64,000 nt of DNA. Source: Glycomyces lechevalierae (GTDB lineage: Bacteria; Actinomycetota; Actinomycetes; Mycobacteriales; Micromonosporaceae). The notes under the pieces were generated by a model. It had not been told where the DNA came from and did no database searches. It worked only from the letters and a program-made list of their open reading frames with translations. Location of the stretch: NCBI RefSeq assembly GCF_027622945.1, contig NZ_JAPZVQ010000004.1:124001-188000 (forward strand), given 5' to 3'. Each line of letters begins with the position of its first letter. Positions within the stretch are counted from its first letter, which is position 1. Position numbers and translations under genes: made by a program. Of the stretch, positions 27,449-38,158 are shown one piece after another.

Positions 27449-28461
27449 AGCCAGTTGTGGCGCTTGAAGACCAGGTAGAGCAGCCCGGCCGAGAGCAGCA
27501 TCATCCCCATGGCCATCGGGTAGCCGAGGATCCACGACAACTCGGGCATGTGCGTGAAGTTCATGCCGTAGATCCCGGCCACCAGGCCCGGCGTGAACAG
27601 GATCGCCGCCCATGACGAGATCTTCTTGACCTGGTCGCCCTGCTCGATGCTCGCGTGCGAGAGCTGCCGCATCTCCTCGTTCTGCGCCTGCGTGACCAGC
27701 GTCGAGTGCACGGTGAGCGCGTTCTCGAGCAGGGCCCGGAACGTGTCCGCGCGCTCGACGATGCGCAGCACGTGGTCGAGCACGTCCCGCATGTCCCGGC
27801 GCAGCTCGATGTCGACCTGGTACTTGTCGTACCCGGCCTCCAGAGACCGGAAGATCCGCACGAGCGGGTGCGTGGCCCGCTGGAAGCCCATCGCCTCGCG
27901 CGCGAGCTCGTAGATGCGGCGGGCGACGTCGGGATCGCCGGAGAACAGCTCGTCCTCGATCTCGTCGATGTCGTCCTCCATGCCGTCGACGACCGGGTTG
28001 TAGCCGTCCACGACCTCGTCGAGCACCGCGTACAGGACCGCCTGCGGCCCGAGCGCGAGCAGCTCCGGGTCGGCCTCGAGCCGGCGGCGGACCTGCGCGA
28101 GGTCGGGCGACTCGGCGTGGCGGATGGTGATCGCGAAGTTCGGGCCGATGAACAGGTGCACCTCCCCGAACTCGACCTGCTCGGTCTCCTCGAGGTACCG
28201 GGCGGGGCGCAGGACCACGAACAGGGTCTCGTCGAAGCGCTGCAGCTTCGGGCGCTGGTGCCCGGTGGTGGCGTTGGCGATCGCGAGGTGGTGCAGCTCA
28301 AACTCCTCGGCGACGGCCGTCAGCTCGGCCTCGGTGGGCCGGTAGAGCCCGATCCAGGCGAAGCCGCCGTGCTCGTGCAGGTCCTCGAACGTCTGGTCGA
28401 GGGTCACGTGGTGGGACTCGCGCACGCCCCTCCGGTAGATGGCGCTGTCGACGATCGGCAT
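27445..28461 (-). CDS. corA: CorA-family magnesium/cobalt transporter
   Basis: 338 residues. A long cytoplasmic N-terminal domain (about 270 residues) is followed by two C-terminal helices, the first ending in the selectivity motif Y-G-M-N-F near residue 300, with the loop THMPELSWILGYP and terminal basic K-R-H-N-W-L. ENALTVHSTLVTQAQNEEMRQLS is the long stalk helix. Pentameric Mg2+ channel of the CorA/MgtE-independent type. Single gene; convergent overlap with the VIT1-type gene. Confidence 0.93.
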   Translation of the reverse strand: MPIVDSAIYRRGVRESHHVTLDQTFEDLHEHGGFAWIGLYRPTEAELTAVAEEFELHHLAIANATTGHQRPKLQRFDETLFVVLRPARYLEETEQVEFGEVHLFIGPNFAITIRHAESPDLAQVRRRLEADPELLALGPQAVLYAVLDEVVDGYNPVVDGMEDDIDEIEDELFSGDPDVARRIYELAREAMGFQRATHPLVRIFRSLEAGYDKYQVDIELRRDMRDVLDHVLRIVERADTFRALLENALTVHSTLVTQAQNEEMRQLSHASIEQGDQVKKISSWAAILFTPGLVAGIYGMNFTHMPELSWILGYPMAMGMMLLSAGLLYLVFKRHNWL

Positions 28462-28502
28462 GCGGCCAGTCTAGGGGCGGGCCGCTCCGGCCCGAGAGGC
28501 GT

Positions 28503-28517
28503 GCGAGCGGCGCTCGC
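28503..28517 (-). terminator. Short hairpins after the TetR-ABC operon
   Basis: GCGAGC / GCTCGC stem with a 3-nt loop right after the TetR stop, followed 9 bp further on by CGGGCC / GGCCCG (28478-28494). Together they may end the minus-strand operon; weak as a terminator because no T run is present. Confidence 0.4.
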
Positions 28518-28518
28518 G

Positions 28519-29136
28519 TCAGTCCTTGGCGAGGTGCTCGACGGGCATCGTCAGGTACCGGTCGATGGTCGGGCCGATGGTCTCGGCCAGCTCGCTCGAG
28601 CTCAGCGACGCCACCGGCTCGAGCTTGAGGATGTACCGGGCCACGACGAGACCGAACACCTGGCTCGCGATGAAGCTGGCGCGCACCGGGATCCGGTCCA
28701 CCTGGTCGCCGAGGACGTCCTCCACGGTCTTCACGATGCGGTGCTCGAACAACTGGCGGAGCACGAACGACATCGCGGGCTTCGACAGGCTCGTGCGGAC
28801 CACCGCGAGCAGCTTGTCCTGGTGCGGGCCGTCCCAGATCGCCACGAACGCCGTCATCAGCCGCTCGCCCGCGCCTTCCACGCCCCCGGCCTTGAGGACG
28901 GCCGCGACCTCCGGGGCCGGGTCCATCGGCAGCTCGATCGCCGCGAGGAACAGGTCGTCCTTGGACCCGAAGTAGTGGTGGATCAGCGACGGGTCCACCC
29001 CGGCCTCGGTCGCGATGCGCCGCATGGAGACCGCTTCGAAGCTCCCTTCGGCGAACAGCCGCCGGGCGGCGGCCAGGATCTCGGCTTTCGTGTCGGGATT
29101 CCCTGTCCGCCGTCCGGCGCGCTTCGTTCTGGCCAC
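28519..29136 (-). CDS. TetR-family transcriptional regulator of an ABC-2 exporter operon
   Basis: 205 residues. N-terminal helix-turn-helix ILAAARRLFAEGSFEAVSMRRIATEAGVDPSLIHHYFGSKDDLFLAAIE is textbook TetR. The C-terminal domain (TSLSKPAMSFVLRQLFEHRIVKTVEDVLG ... ASFIASQVFGLVVARYIL) matches the TetR_C group found with drug exporters. Third gene of the operon, 9 bp after the permease. Two matching operators in front of the operon (30629 and 30663) indicate feedback control by this protein. The inducing ligand is probably the exported compound. Confidence 0.88.
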   Translation of the reverse strand: MARTKRAGRRTGNPDTKAEILAAARRLFAEGSFEAVSMRRIATEAGVDPSLIHHYFGSKDDLFLAAIELPMDPAPEVAAVLKAGGVEGAGERLMTAFVAIWDGPHQDKLLAVVRTSLSKPAMSFVLRQLFEHRIVKTVEDVLGDQVDRIPVRASFIASQVFGLVVARYILKLEPVASLSSSELAETIGPTIDRYLTMPVEHLAKD

Positions 29137-29145
29137 GGATGAACC

Positions 29146-29883
29146 CTAGTTCGTGCGCCGCCGCAGCGTCGCGGCTCCGAGGACCGTTGCGACGAGCGCC
29201 GCAGCGGCCACGATCGAGAGGTCCCTCCACATGGCCGCGGTGATCTCGGGGTTGGTCTGCACTTCGGTGAGGGCCTTGACCGCGTAGGTGATCGGCAGCG
29301 CGTCAGAGACGCCTTGCAGCCACCCGGCCATCTGGTCGCGCGGCCAGATCAGGCCGCACAGCAGCAGCTGCGGGACGACGAAGACCGGCATGAACTGGAT
29401 CGCCTGGAACTCGGTGGTCGCGAACGCGGACACGAAGAGCCCCAACGCCATCCCGAACAGCGAGGAGACGACCGCGATGAGGAACACCGCCCACGCCGGG
29501 CCCGCCGTCTCCAAACCCAGGAACAGGTACGCGACGCTGGCGGCGATCACGGTCTGGCTCGCGGCCGCCACACCGAACGCGATCGCATAGCCGCCGACGA
29601 GGTCGAGCTTCCCGGTCGGCGTCGTCATCAGCCGTTCGAGGGTCCCGCCGGTGCGCTCGCGCAGCAGCGTGATCGAGGTGATCATGAACATCATCATGAA
29701 CGGGAAGAACGCCAGCAGGATCAGCCCGACCGAGTCGAACACGTCGGGCGCGGCGTCCATGATGGCGCTGATGAGCGCGATCATCAGGCTCGGCACGGCC
29801 AGGATGAGGACCACCGTGCGGCGGTCGTTGAGGAGCTGCCGCAGGATGCGCCCCGCGGTGATGAAGGTGATGCGCAGCGACAT
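29146..29883 (-). CDS. ABC-2 type exporter permease
   Basis: 245 residues, six membrane helices. The ABC-2 signature region is visible: RERTGGTLERLMTTPTGKLDLVGGYAIAF near residue 75, and FMPVFVVPQLLLCGLIWPRDQMAGWLQGVSDALPITYAVKALTEV near 175-215. One base separates the ATPase stop from this start. Forms a homodimeric channel with the ATPase at 29885-30616; likely exports a drug or lipid-like compound. Confidence 0.9.
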   Translation of the reverse strand: MSLRITFITAGRILRQLLNDRRTVVLILAVPSLMIALISAIMDAAPDVFDSVGLILLAFFPFMMMFMITSITLLRERTGGTLERLMTTPTGKLDLVGGYAIAFGVAAASQTVIAASVAYLFLGLETAGPAWAVFLIAVVSSLFGMALGLFVSAFATTEFQAIQFMPVFVVPQLLLCGLIWPRDQMAGWLQGVSDALPITYAVKALTEVQTNPEITAAMWRDLSIVAAAALVATVLGAATLRRRTN

Positions 29884-29884
29884 G

Positions 29885-30616
29885 TCAGTTCGCCTTCTCG
29901 AGTTCGCGGATGAGGTGGAGGAACGCCGCTTCGAGGTTCGCGGTGCCCGTCGAGGCGCGCAGGTCGGCCGGCGTGTCGTCGGCGATGAAGCGGCCCTCGC
30001 GCAACAGCAGCAGCCGGTCGCACCGGTCCGCCTCGTCCATCACGTGGCTCGAGACGAGCAGGGTCGCGCCCTGCTCGGCGAGCCCGCGGAACTGGTCCCA
30101 GAGCTCCTCGCGGATCACCGGGTCGAGCCCCACGGTCGGCTCGTCGAGCACGAGCACTTCGGGTTCGATGACGAGCGCGCACGCGAGGGAGGTGCGGGTC
30201 TTCTGGCCGCCCGAGAGGTTCGCGGCGAGCTTGTGCGCGTGGTCGCCCATGCCCACCCGCTCGATCGCGCCCATGGCCTCGGAGCGGCTGCGGCCGTAGA
30301 GGGCCGCGAAGTAGGCGACGTTGGCCTTCACCGAGAGGTCGGGGTAGATCGAGGCGTCCTGCGTGACATAGGCGACGCGGCTGCGCAGCGGCTTCGTCCC
30401 GGCGGGGCGGCCGAGCACCTCCACGGTGCCGGACTTGACCTTCTGGGTGCCCACGACAGCGCGGATGAACGTGGTCTTGCCCGAGCCCGAGGGCCCGAGC
30501 AGGCCGGTGACGGACCCGGCGGCGATGCGGGTCGAGACGGATTTGAGGACCGGCTGGCCGCCGCGGTCCACGACGAGGTCGTCGACGGCGATGGCCGCTT
30601 CGGGGGTGGGTGGCAT
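29885..30616 (-). CDS. ABC-2 type exporter ATP-binding protein
   Basis: 243 residues from ATG 30616, which follows GGAGG; the longer in-frame start would lie inside the operators. Walker A GPSGSGKTT, signature LSGGQKTRTSLACAL, Walker B VLVLDEPTVGLDP, H-loop LLVSSHVMDEADRC. First gene of the ATPase-permease-TetR operon. The family (DrrA/CcmA-like) powers small-molecule export. Confidence 0.93.
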   Translation of the reverse strand: MPPTPEAAIAVDDLVVDRGGQPVLKSVSTRIAAGSVTGLLGPSGSGKTTFIRAVVGTQKVKSGTVEVLGRPAGTKPLRSRVAYVTQDASIYPDLSVKANVAYFAALYGRSRSEAMGAIERVGMGDHAHKLAANLSGGQKTRTSLACALVIEPEVLVLDEPTVGLDPVIREELWDQFRGLAEQGATLLVSSHVMDEADRCDRLLLLREGRFIADDTPADLRASTGTANLEAAFLHLIRELEKAN

Positions 30617-30628
30617 GGGAGCCTCCAG

Positions 30629-30650
30629 TAATTCAACGGTTGATGAATTA
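30629..30650. promoter_or_regulatory. Putative TetR operator A of the ABC-2 operon
   Basis: Perfect arms TAATTCA / TGAATTA with an 8-nt spacer, 13 bp before the ATPase start codon. A nested TCAAC-G-GTTGA palindrome occupies its centre. AT-rich arms stand out against the GC-rich background. Confidence 0.65.
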
Positions 30651-30662
30651 ACCGTAGCACGG

Positions 30663-30684
30663 GAATTCATCGTCTAGTGAATTA
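30663..30684. promoter_or_regulatory. Putative TetR operator B of the ABC-2 operon
   Basis: AATTCA / TGAATT arms with the same 8-nt spacer as operator A; only the outermost base pair differs. Centres of A and B are 34 bp apart. A possible minus-strand -10 (TACGGT) lies between them, so both sites would frame the promoter. Confidence 0.65.
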
Positions 30685-30719
30685 CCTCCAGTGTCGCACA
30701 GCCGGGCCCGTTGAGCACG

Positions 30720-30770
30720 AAAAAAGCGGCCCGGACGCGCACGGGGACGTTGCGCGCGGCCGGACCGCTG
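30720..30770 (-). terminator. Rho-independent terminator of the PhoX-like gene
   Basis: On the minus strand an imperfect stem (AGCGGTCCGG / CCGGGCCGCT, with further GCGC pairing inside) is followed by a run of six or more T, one of few T-tract terminators in the window. It lies about 50 bp after the stop at 30822. Confidence 0.8.
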
Positions 30771-30784
30771 CTCCACTCGATGAC

Positions 30785-30804
30785 GGCTCGCAAGCTTCGC
30801 CGAG
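30785..30804. repeat. Dispersed 20-bp repeat, copy 2
   Basis: Identical to 12458-12477, including the two bases AC immediately upstream. Located between the PhoX-like stop codon and its terminator. Confidence 0.6.
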
Positions 30805-30821
30805 AGCGGGAGGTGAGTCTG

Positions 30822-32258
30822 TCAGAGGACGCCCTTGCTCCAGGGCCCCCAGATGGCGACCGTGCGCCCCGGCTCCAAGACCGGATCGCCGAGCTCGCCG
30901 CGCGTCGCGCCCTGCATGTTCGCGAACAGCACCTTGCCGTCAGGCGAGAACGTCGCGCCGCACCACTCCGTCCTGCCCTCGTGGTACACCAGCGGGAAGA
31001 TCTCCCCGTCCCGCGTCAGGCCCCGCATCGCCGGCAGGTCCCGGCTCGTGTCCTCGCACAGGATCAGGTTGCCGCCGGGCGAGACCGTGATGTTGTCCGG
31101 ATAGGACAAGAGGTCCGCATCGGGCGACTCGAACACCAGCTTGATCGTGCCGCCCTTGTGGCCGCGCGGCCGGTACTCCCACAGCTGGCCCTCGCCCTCG
31201 TCGCCGCCCGAAGTGGACGCGATGTAGACCGCGCCGTCACCGTAGAAGCAGCCCTCGAGCCGCCCGAACACCGCCGCGCCGCGCGCCCAGCCCTGGTCGA
31301 ACACCGCGAGCTCGTTCGCCTCCGCGTCGGCAGGATCCGGCTCGTCGATGTCCACCCACTCCACGTACAGGCTGCGCCCGGCGCGCTGGCCGGTCCGCGT
31401 GTCGTAGTTCCACTCGTCGGCGATCTTCAGCATCTGCAGCTGCCCGCCCGCGGCGAGGTCGCCCGGCACGTTCGGCAGGAACCGGTAGAAGCCGGCCGTG
31501 TTCTGGTCCTCGGTCTCGTAGACCACGCCCGAGCGCGGGTCCACGGCCACCGCCTCGTGCACGAAGCGGCCCATCTCCTTGAGCGGCACCGGAACCGTCT
31601 CAACCTCCTCGGCGGACGGCACCTCGAACACGTACCCGTGGTCGGCCGCCCAGCCGGCGCCCGTCCCGGCCGTGGTCTCCTCGCACGAGAGCCACGAGCC
31701 CCACGGGGTCGGTCCGCCCGCACAGTTCACGATCGTGCCCGAGAGCGACTGCCAGGCCTCCACGAAGTGCGGCTCGCCGTCGTCCCAGCGCACGCTCATC
31801 GTCGTGGTCCCGCCGCCGCCGAGCGCGTCGTAGCGCCGCTCGGGGCTCCCGGCCGGGACGCCCACGCCGGGCTCGTTGCGCTCCTCGTGGTTGCGCACGA
31901 GCCGCCATTCGCCGCGCCGCCCGGTCGGGAAGCAGGCCATGCCGTCGTGCGCGAGCGGGGTGCGGTTGCCGTCCCGCATCGGAGACGCGGCCACCGCGAA
32001 CACCTTGAAGTCGAAGCCCTCGGGGAGCCACAGGGTCTGGGCGAACCCGGACTCCGGGTCGGTGCGGGTGAGCTCGCGCAGCTCGCCGTAGCCGCCGTTG
32101 TCGGGGCAGCTGCGGTCCTTCTCGCCGTCCTTCGCATTGGCCGCGCGGATCGACAGGCCCTCCATCGCGGCGACCGCGAAGAGGCTCGCGCCGGCAGCGG
32201 TCGCGCCGCGGCGGAGGAAACTGCGGCGGTTCGAGCCGCCGATCGAGGTGATCGCCAT
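30822..32258 (-). CDS. PhoX-like (DUF839) Tat-exported phosphatase
   Basis: 478 residues from ATG 32258, with AAGGAG well spaced upstream. Twin-arginine signal N-R-R-S-F-L-R-R-G followed by a hydrophobic stretch and A-A-N-A cleavage site at about residue 43. The DUF839 beta-propeller shows NHEERNEPG, TPWGSWLSCEETT, GRFVHEAVAVDPRSGVVYETED, SYPDNITVSPGGNLILCEDTS and FANMQG, the Ca/Fe-binding acidic segments of PhoX. Likely an extracellular phosphatase that folds with metal before export. A PHO-box-like direct repeat (32347) lies 89 bp upstream. Confidence 0.88.
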   Translation of the reverse strand: MAITSIGGSNRRSFLRRGATAAGASLFAVAAMEGLSIRAANAKDGEKDRSCPDNGGYGELRELTRTDPESGFAQTLWLPEGFDFKVFAVAASPMRDGNRTPLAHDGMACFPTGRRGEWRLVRNHEERNEPGVGVPAGSPERRYDALGGGGTTTMSVRWDDGEPHFVEAWQSLSGTIVNCAGGPTPWGSWLSCEETTAGTGAGWAADHGYVFEVPSAEEVETVPVPLKEMGRFVHEAVAVDPRSGVVYETEDQNTAGFYRFLPNVPGDLAAGGQLQMLKIADEWNYDTRTGQRAGRSLYVEWVDIDEPDPADAEANELAVFDQGWARGAAVFGRLEGCFYGDGAVYIASTSGGDEGEGQLWEYRPRGHKGGTIKLVFESPDADLLSYPDNITVSPGGNLILCEDTSRDLPAMRGLTRDGEIFPLVYHEGRTEWCGATFSPDGKVLFANMQGATRGELGDPVLEPGRTVAIWGPWSKGVL

Positions 32259-32346
32259 GCCGGACTCCTTCGGGACGGGGCAAGCAAGGGGCTGTACGGG
32301 CCGTACGCGGCCGATCCTTCCGGCCCTCGGGGTTGACGGGGCAATC

Positions 32347-32368
32347 ACGACGTGAACGCGAGGTGACC
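32347..32368 (-). promoter_or_regulatory. PHO-box-like direct repeat
   Basis: On the minus strand two adjacent 11-bp units read GGTCACCTCGC and GTTCACGTCGT. Each matches six of seven positions of the GTTCACC unit bound by actinobacterial PhoP, and the 11-bp period is the expected one. It points toward the PhoX-like gene. Confidence 0.5.
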
Positions 32369-32413
32369 GGTTGCATAAGGCTTCGGCGTCCACGAAACGT
32401 CGGACCCAGCTGA

Positions 32414-34636
<2,223 letters not shown>

Positions 34637-34972
34637 TCACAAGTTAGTAACGATCCGTATTCCTTCACGGGGGGAGACTCGTTAGATCAAGGCAGAGTCG
34701 ACTCGTGGATGCTTGCCCCTGTCGTACCAACGGCCCGGCGCCCATCGCCCGAAAGGGCCGCCGAGCCTGGAACCGACCACGGGAGACGCTGCGGCAGGAG
34801 CCGGATAACGGTTTCTGTAATTGGCATGTCGCGCCTGGTCACAACTGTGCCGCATGTGCTCCCGGCGTTGTCTGGGAGAGGAATTCGCGATATGACAGAG
34901 GAGTCGGCCGCGACCGGCCCTGGGTGATTCTGGCGCGTCACCCGGAGACGGCGCGGCAGTGGGAGGAGCGAA
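34637..34972. other. Intergenic region between ligA and the GGDEF/EAL gene
   Basis: 336 bp without a supported gene. A GCCC-GAAA-GGGC hairpin sits near 34748-34759, and the last 20 bases hold the strong GGGAGGAG ribosome binding site of the next gene. The length and local pairing leave room for a 5' leader, but I could not match it to a known riboswitch class. Confidence 0.4.
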
Positions 34973-37000
34973 ATGGCCACGACGCTCATGCGCAACACTG
35001 CGCCTAGAGAGCATCCGGGCCGGTACTACGGCTTCATGTCGGCGGTCGCGATGTTCGCGATCGCCGGCTCAGTCGCCGTGACCGTCGTCGGCGGCGCCCC
35101 GGAGGGCGGCTGGCTCGGCGTGCCCTTCGCGTTCTGGCTCACCGCCGGCCTCGCCATGGTCGCCGAGCTGCGGCCCACCCGCTGGGGCGGCCTGTGGATG
35201 TCGCCCGCCGCCTCCATCTACCTCGTCTACGTGCTCGCCACGATGGTGACGTGGGGCTACCTGCCCGCGCTCATCGTCCAGTCCGGAGCGTTGTTCCTGC
35301 TCTCCTTGCAGCTCAAGGCTTCCGCGTGGCGCACGGTCTTCAACCTCTCCCAGCAGGGCGGGGCCCTGTGCGTCGCCTGGCTGGTGTGGAACGGCGTCAC
35401 CGGCAGCGAGCCGTGGAGCGGCACCGCCTCGCAGGTGTTCGCGGTGTTCGCGGCCGGGATCGCCTGGTCGCTCACGAGCTGGCTCCTCGTCTCCGTGCGG
35501 CAGGCGCTGCGCCTCGGCGGCGGTTTCAGCGACCTCCTCGCACAGTGGATCCGCAGCGAATGGGCCTTGCGCGCCACCCAGATCTCGATCGCGCCGATCC
35601 TCGCGGCCGCCGCGATGTCCTCGTGGTGGCTCGTGGCCGCCTCCGCGATCCCGATCTTCAGCGTGTACCGCATCCTCCAGGCCGCGGCCGACCGCGAGCG
35701 CGAGGCCGACCACGACCCGCTCACGGGCCTGCTCAACCGCAAGGGCTTCCAGCAGGCCGTGGACGGCAAGCTCCTGGACGCGGCCGAGACCGGCACGGCG
35801 GTGGCGGTGCTCATCCTCGACCTCGACCGCTTCGCCGACGTCAACTCGGCGCTCGGCCACGAGGTGGGCGACCAGCTGCTCATCGAGCTCGCGCACCGCT
35901 TCGAGGCGGACAAGCCCAAGGGCAAGGCCATCGCACGGCTCGGCGGCGACGAGTTCGCGTTCATGTGGTCCGAACTGGACGGCATGACCGACCCGATGGA
36001 GTGCGCCCGCGAGATCCGCGCCCGCCTGGACGCCCCGATCGTCCTCGCGGACGCGAGCGTCGAAGTGGACGGCTCGGTCGGCGTCGCGGTCTTCCCCGAC
36101 GACGGCTCGGACTTCCAGACCCTGTTCCGCCACGCGGACATCGCGATGTACGAGTCGAAGCAGCGCGCCTCCTCGTTCGCGCGGTACGCCCCCGAGTTCG
36201 ACCACAACTCGCCCGAGCGGCTGCTGCTCCTCGGCGACGTGCGCCGGACGCTCGACCACCCCGACTCGCCCGGCGTGAACCTCTACTACCAGCCGCAGGT
36301 GCGCCTGGTCGACGGCGAGGTCATCGGCGCCGAGGCCCTGCTGCGCTACCACCACCCCGAGCGGGGCATCGTCAACCCGGCGGAGATCATCGAGACCGCC
36401 GAGCACTCCTCGGTGATGCGGATGCTCACCGAGCGGGTCGTCGACATCGCCCTGCGCCAGTTGCGGTCCTGGAACGAATCGGGCTACCACCTGCGCATGG
36501 CCGTGAACGTCTCGGTGCGCGACCTGCAGTCGCCCGAGTTCACGGACTTCCTGACCGAGCGGATCGACGCGTACGGGGTGGACGCGCACAAACTCCAGCT
36601 CGAGATCACCGAATCGGCGCTCATGGCCGACCCGCGGCGCGTGGTCGTCAACGTGCAGCGCCTCTCCGACCTCGGCGTGGGCATCAGCCTCGACGACTTC
36701 GGCACGGGCTTCTCGTCGATGCAGCACCTGCGGCGCCTGCCGGTCACGGAGATCAAGATCGACAAGTCCTTCGTGACGACGCTGATCGACGACCCGGACA
36801 ACGCCGCGATCGTCTCGACCACGATCGACCTCGGCCGGGCCCTGGACGTGGAGGTCGTGGCCGAGGGCGTGGAGGACGAGAAGGTCCGCAAGCAGCTCGA
36901 GGGCTGGGGCTGCCACGCCGGGCAGGGCTGGCACTTCGCGAAGCCGATGGCCCCGGACGCGTTCGAGCGGTGGATGGCCGACCACCAGCGGGACAAATAG
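34973..37000 (+). CDS. Membrane-bound GGDEF-EAL protein (cyclic di-GMP turnover)
   Basis: 675 residues. N-terminal about 230 residues form seven or so membrane helices (YYGFMSAVAMFAIAGSVAVTVVGG onward) resembling a MASE-type sensor. The diguanylate cyclase domain has an intact G-G-D-E-F at 324-328 (ARLGGDEFAFMW). The phosphodiesterase domain has E-A-L at 454-456 (GAEALLRYHH), N in AVNVSVRDLQ, and DDFGTGFSSM plus EVVAEGVEDEK. Both motifs look catalytically complete, so direction of activity cannot be assigned. Its place between ligA and gatCA is, to my recollection, common in related actinobacteria. Confidence 0.93.
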   Translation: MATTLMRNTAPREHPGRYYGFMSAVAMFAIAGSVAVTVVGGAPEGGWLGVPFAFWLTAGLAMVAELRPTRWGGLWMSPAASIYLVYVLATMVTWGYLPALIVQSGALFLLSLQLKASAWRTVFNLSQQGGALCVAWLVWNGVTGSEPWSGTASQVFAVFAAGIAWSLTSWLLVSVRQALRLGGGFSDLLAQWIRSEWALRATQISIAPILAAAAMSSWWLVAASAIPIFSVYRILQAAADREREADHDPLTGLLNRKGFQQAVDGKLLDAAETGTAVAVLILDLDRFADVNSALGHEVGDQLLIELAHRFEADKPKGKAIARLGGDEFAFMWSELDGMTDPMECAREIRARLDAPIVLADASVEVDGSVGVAVFPDDGSDFQTLFRHADIAMYESKQRASSFARYAPEFDHNSPERLLLLGDVRRTLDHPDSPGVNLYYQPQVRLVDGEVIGAEALLRYHHPERGIVNPAEIIETAEHSSVMRMLTERVVDIALRQLRSWNESGYHLRMAVNVSVRDLQSPEFTDFLTERIDAYGVDAHKLQLEITESALMADPRRVVVNVQRLSDLGVGISLDDFGTGFSSMQHLRRLPVTEIKIDKSFVTTLIDDPDNAAIVSTTIDLGRALDVEVVAEGVEDEKVRKQLEGWGCHAGQGWHFAKPMAPDAFERWMADHQRDK

Positions 37001-37106
37001 CGCTTTCCTCGGGTCACAAGGGAGGTTTCGGGCGCCTTGCGGCCTGGCGGATCAGATTTCCGAAACCGTCTCGGCGAATGTCGGTGGGCTGTGCGAGGCT
37101 TTGCGC

Positions 37107-38078
37107 ATGAACGTTGCTATGAAAGACGACGTCCTCGCCGAGTTCGAACCGCACCGGCGCGAGCTCTGCGCGTACGCCTACCGCATGCTCGGCTCGTCCT
37201 TCGAGGCCGAGGACGCCGTGCAGGAGGCCTTCACGCGCGCGTGGAAGTCCCACGACTCCTTCGAGGGCCGCTCCTCGCTGCGCTCGTGGCTCTACAAGAT
37301 CACGACGAACGTGTGCCTCGACATGCTCAAGGGCCCGCAGCGCCGGGCCCGCCCGATGGACCTCGCCCCCGCTTCCGACGCCGGCTCGCCCCTGCCCGCG
37401 CCCGAGCCGGACTACATGTGGGTGGAGCCGATCCCGGACTCGATGGCCTTCGGGGCCGACCCGGCAGCGGCCGCCGAAGCCAAGGACACGCTCCGGCTCG
37501 CGTTCGTGGCCGCCGTCCAGCACCTCCCCGCGAAGCAGCGCGCGGTGATGCTCATGCGCGAGGTCCTTCGTTTCTCGGCCGCCGAGACGGCCGAGGCCCT
37601 GCAGCTCAGCCCCGCGAGCGTCAACTCGGCGCTGCAGCGCGCGAAGGCGACCATGGAGCAGGTGCACGCGAAACCGGACGAGTCCTACGAGATCGACGAC
37701 GCCGAGCTCCGCAAGCTCGTGGACGGCTACGTGAGCGCCTTCGAGGCGTACGACATGAACGCCCTCACGGCTCTGTGCACGCAGGACGTGGCCCTCTCGA
37801 TGCCGCCGATCCCGCTGTGGGTCCAGGGGCACGCGAGCGTCGTCGAGTTCATGCTCACCGCCGGCAAGGGCTGCGAGGGCTCCAAGCTCGTCCCGGTCAG
37901 CGCCAACGGCCTCCCGGCCTTCGGCCACTACAAGCCGAGCGGCACGCCGGGCCTGTGGGAGCCGTGGTCGATCACCGTCCTCGAACTCGAGGGCGGCAAG
38001 ATCTCGGGGCTCAACTACTTCCTGGACACGCCGAAGCTCTTCCCGCTCTTCGGACTCCCGCCCGAATACCGCGAGTAG
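37107..38078 (+). CDS. ECF-type sigma factor with SnoaL-like C-terminal domain (SigG group)
   Basis: 323 residues from ATG 37107 (GAGG upstream; ATG 37119 also possible). Sigma region 2: YAYRMLGSSFEAEDAVQEAFTRAW and RSWLYKITTNVCLDMLKG. Region 4: HLPAKQRAVMLMREVLRFSAAETAEALQLSPASVNSALQRAKATM. The inter-domain VEPIPDSMAFGADPAAAAEAKDTLRLAFVAAVQ and the C-terminal SnoaL/NTF2-like domain (LVDGYVSAFEAYDMNALTALCTQDVALSMPPIPLW) are the layout of the SigG/SigX5 (TIGR02960) group. No anti-sigma gene is adjacent; the fused domain may replace it. Confidence 0.9.
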   Translation: MNVAMKDDVLAEFEPHRRELCAYAYRMLGSSFEAEDAVQEAFTRAWKSHDSFEGRSSLRSWLYKITTNVCLDMLKGPQRRARPMDLAPASDAGSPLPAPEPDYMWVEPIPDSMAFGADPAAAAEAKDTLRLAFVAAVQHLPAKQRAVMLMREVLRFSAAETAEALQLSPASVNSALQRAKATMEQVHAKPDESYEIDDAELRKLVDGYVSAFEAYDMNALTALCTQDVALSMPPIPLWVQGHASVVEFMLTAGKGCEGSKLVPVSANGLPAFGHYKPSGTPGLWEPWSITVLELEGGKISGLNYFLDTPKLFPLFGLPPEYRE

Positions 38079-38080
38079 AA

Positions 38081-38116
38081 CGGAGGCCGCCCCGTGCTCG
38101 ATCGGGGCGGCCTCCG
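38081..38116 (+). terminator. Terminator after the sigma factor gene
   Basis: 14-bp perfect stem CGGAGGCCGCCCCG / CGGGGCGGCCTCCG with an 8-nt loop, followed by CTTT, 3 bp after the stop codon. Confidence 0.85.
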
Positions 38117-38158
38117 CTTTCGGCGGAAACCGTCATACCCGCGGTTTACGGTGTCCGT

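Noticed and set aside
34637-34972. Cyclic di-GMP or cyclic di-AMP riboswitch before the GGDEF/EAL gene
   Set aside because: I compared remembered consensus elements of the GEMM and ydaO classes and found no convincing match.
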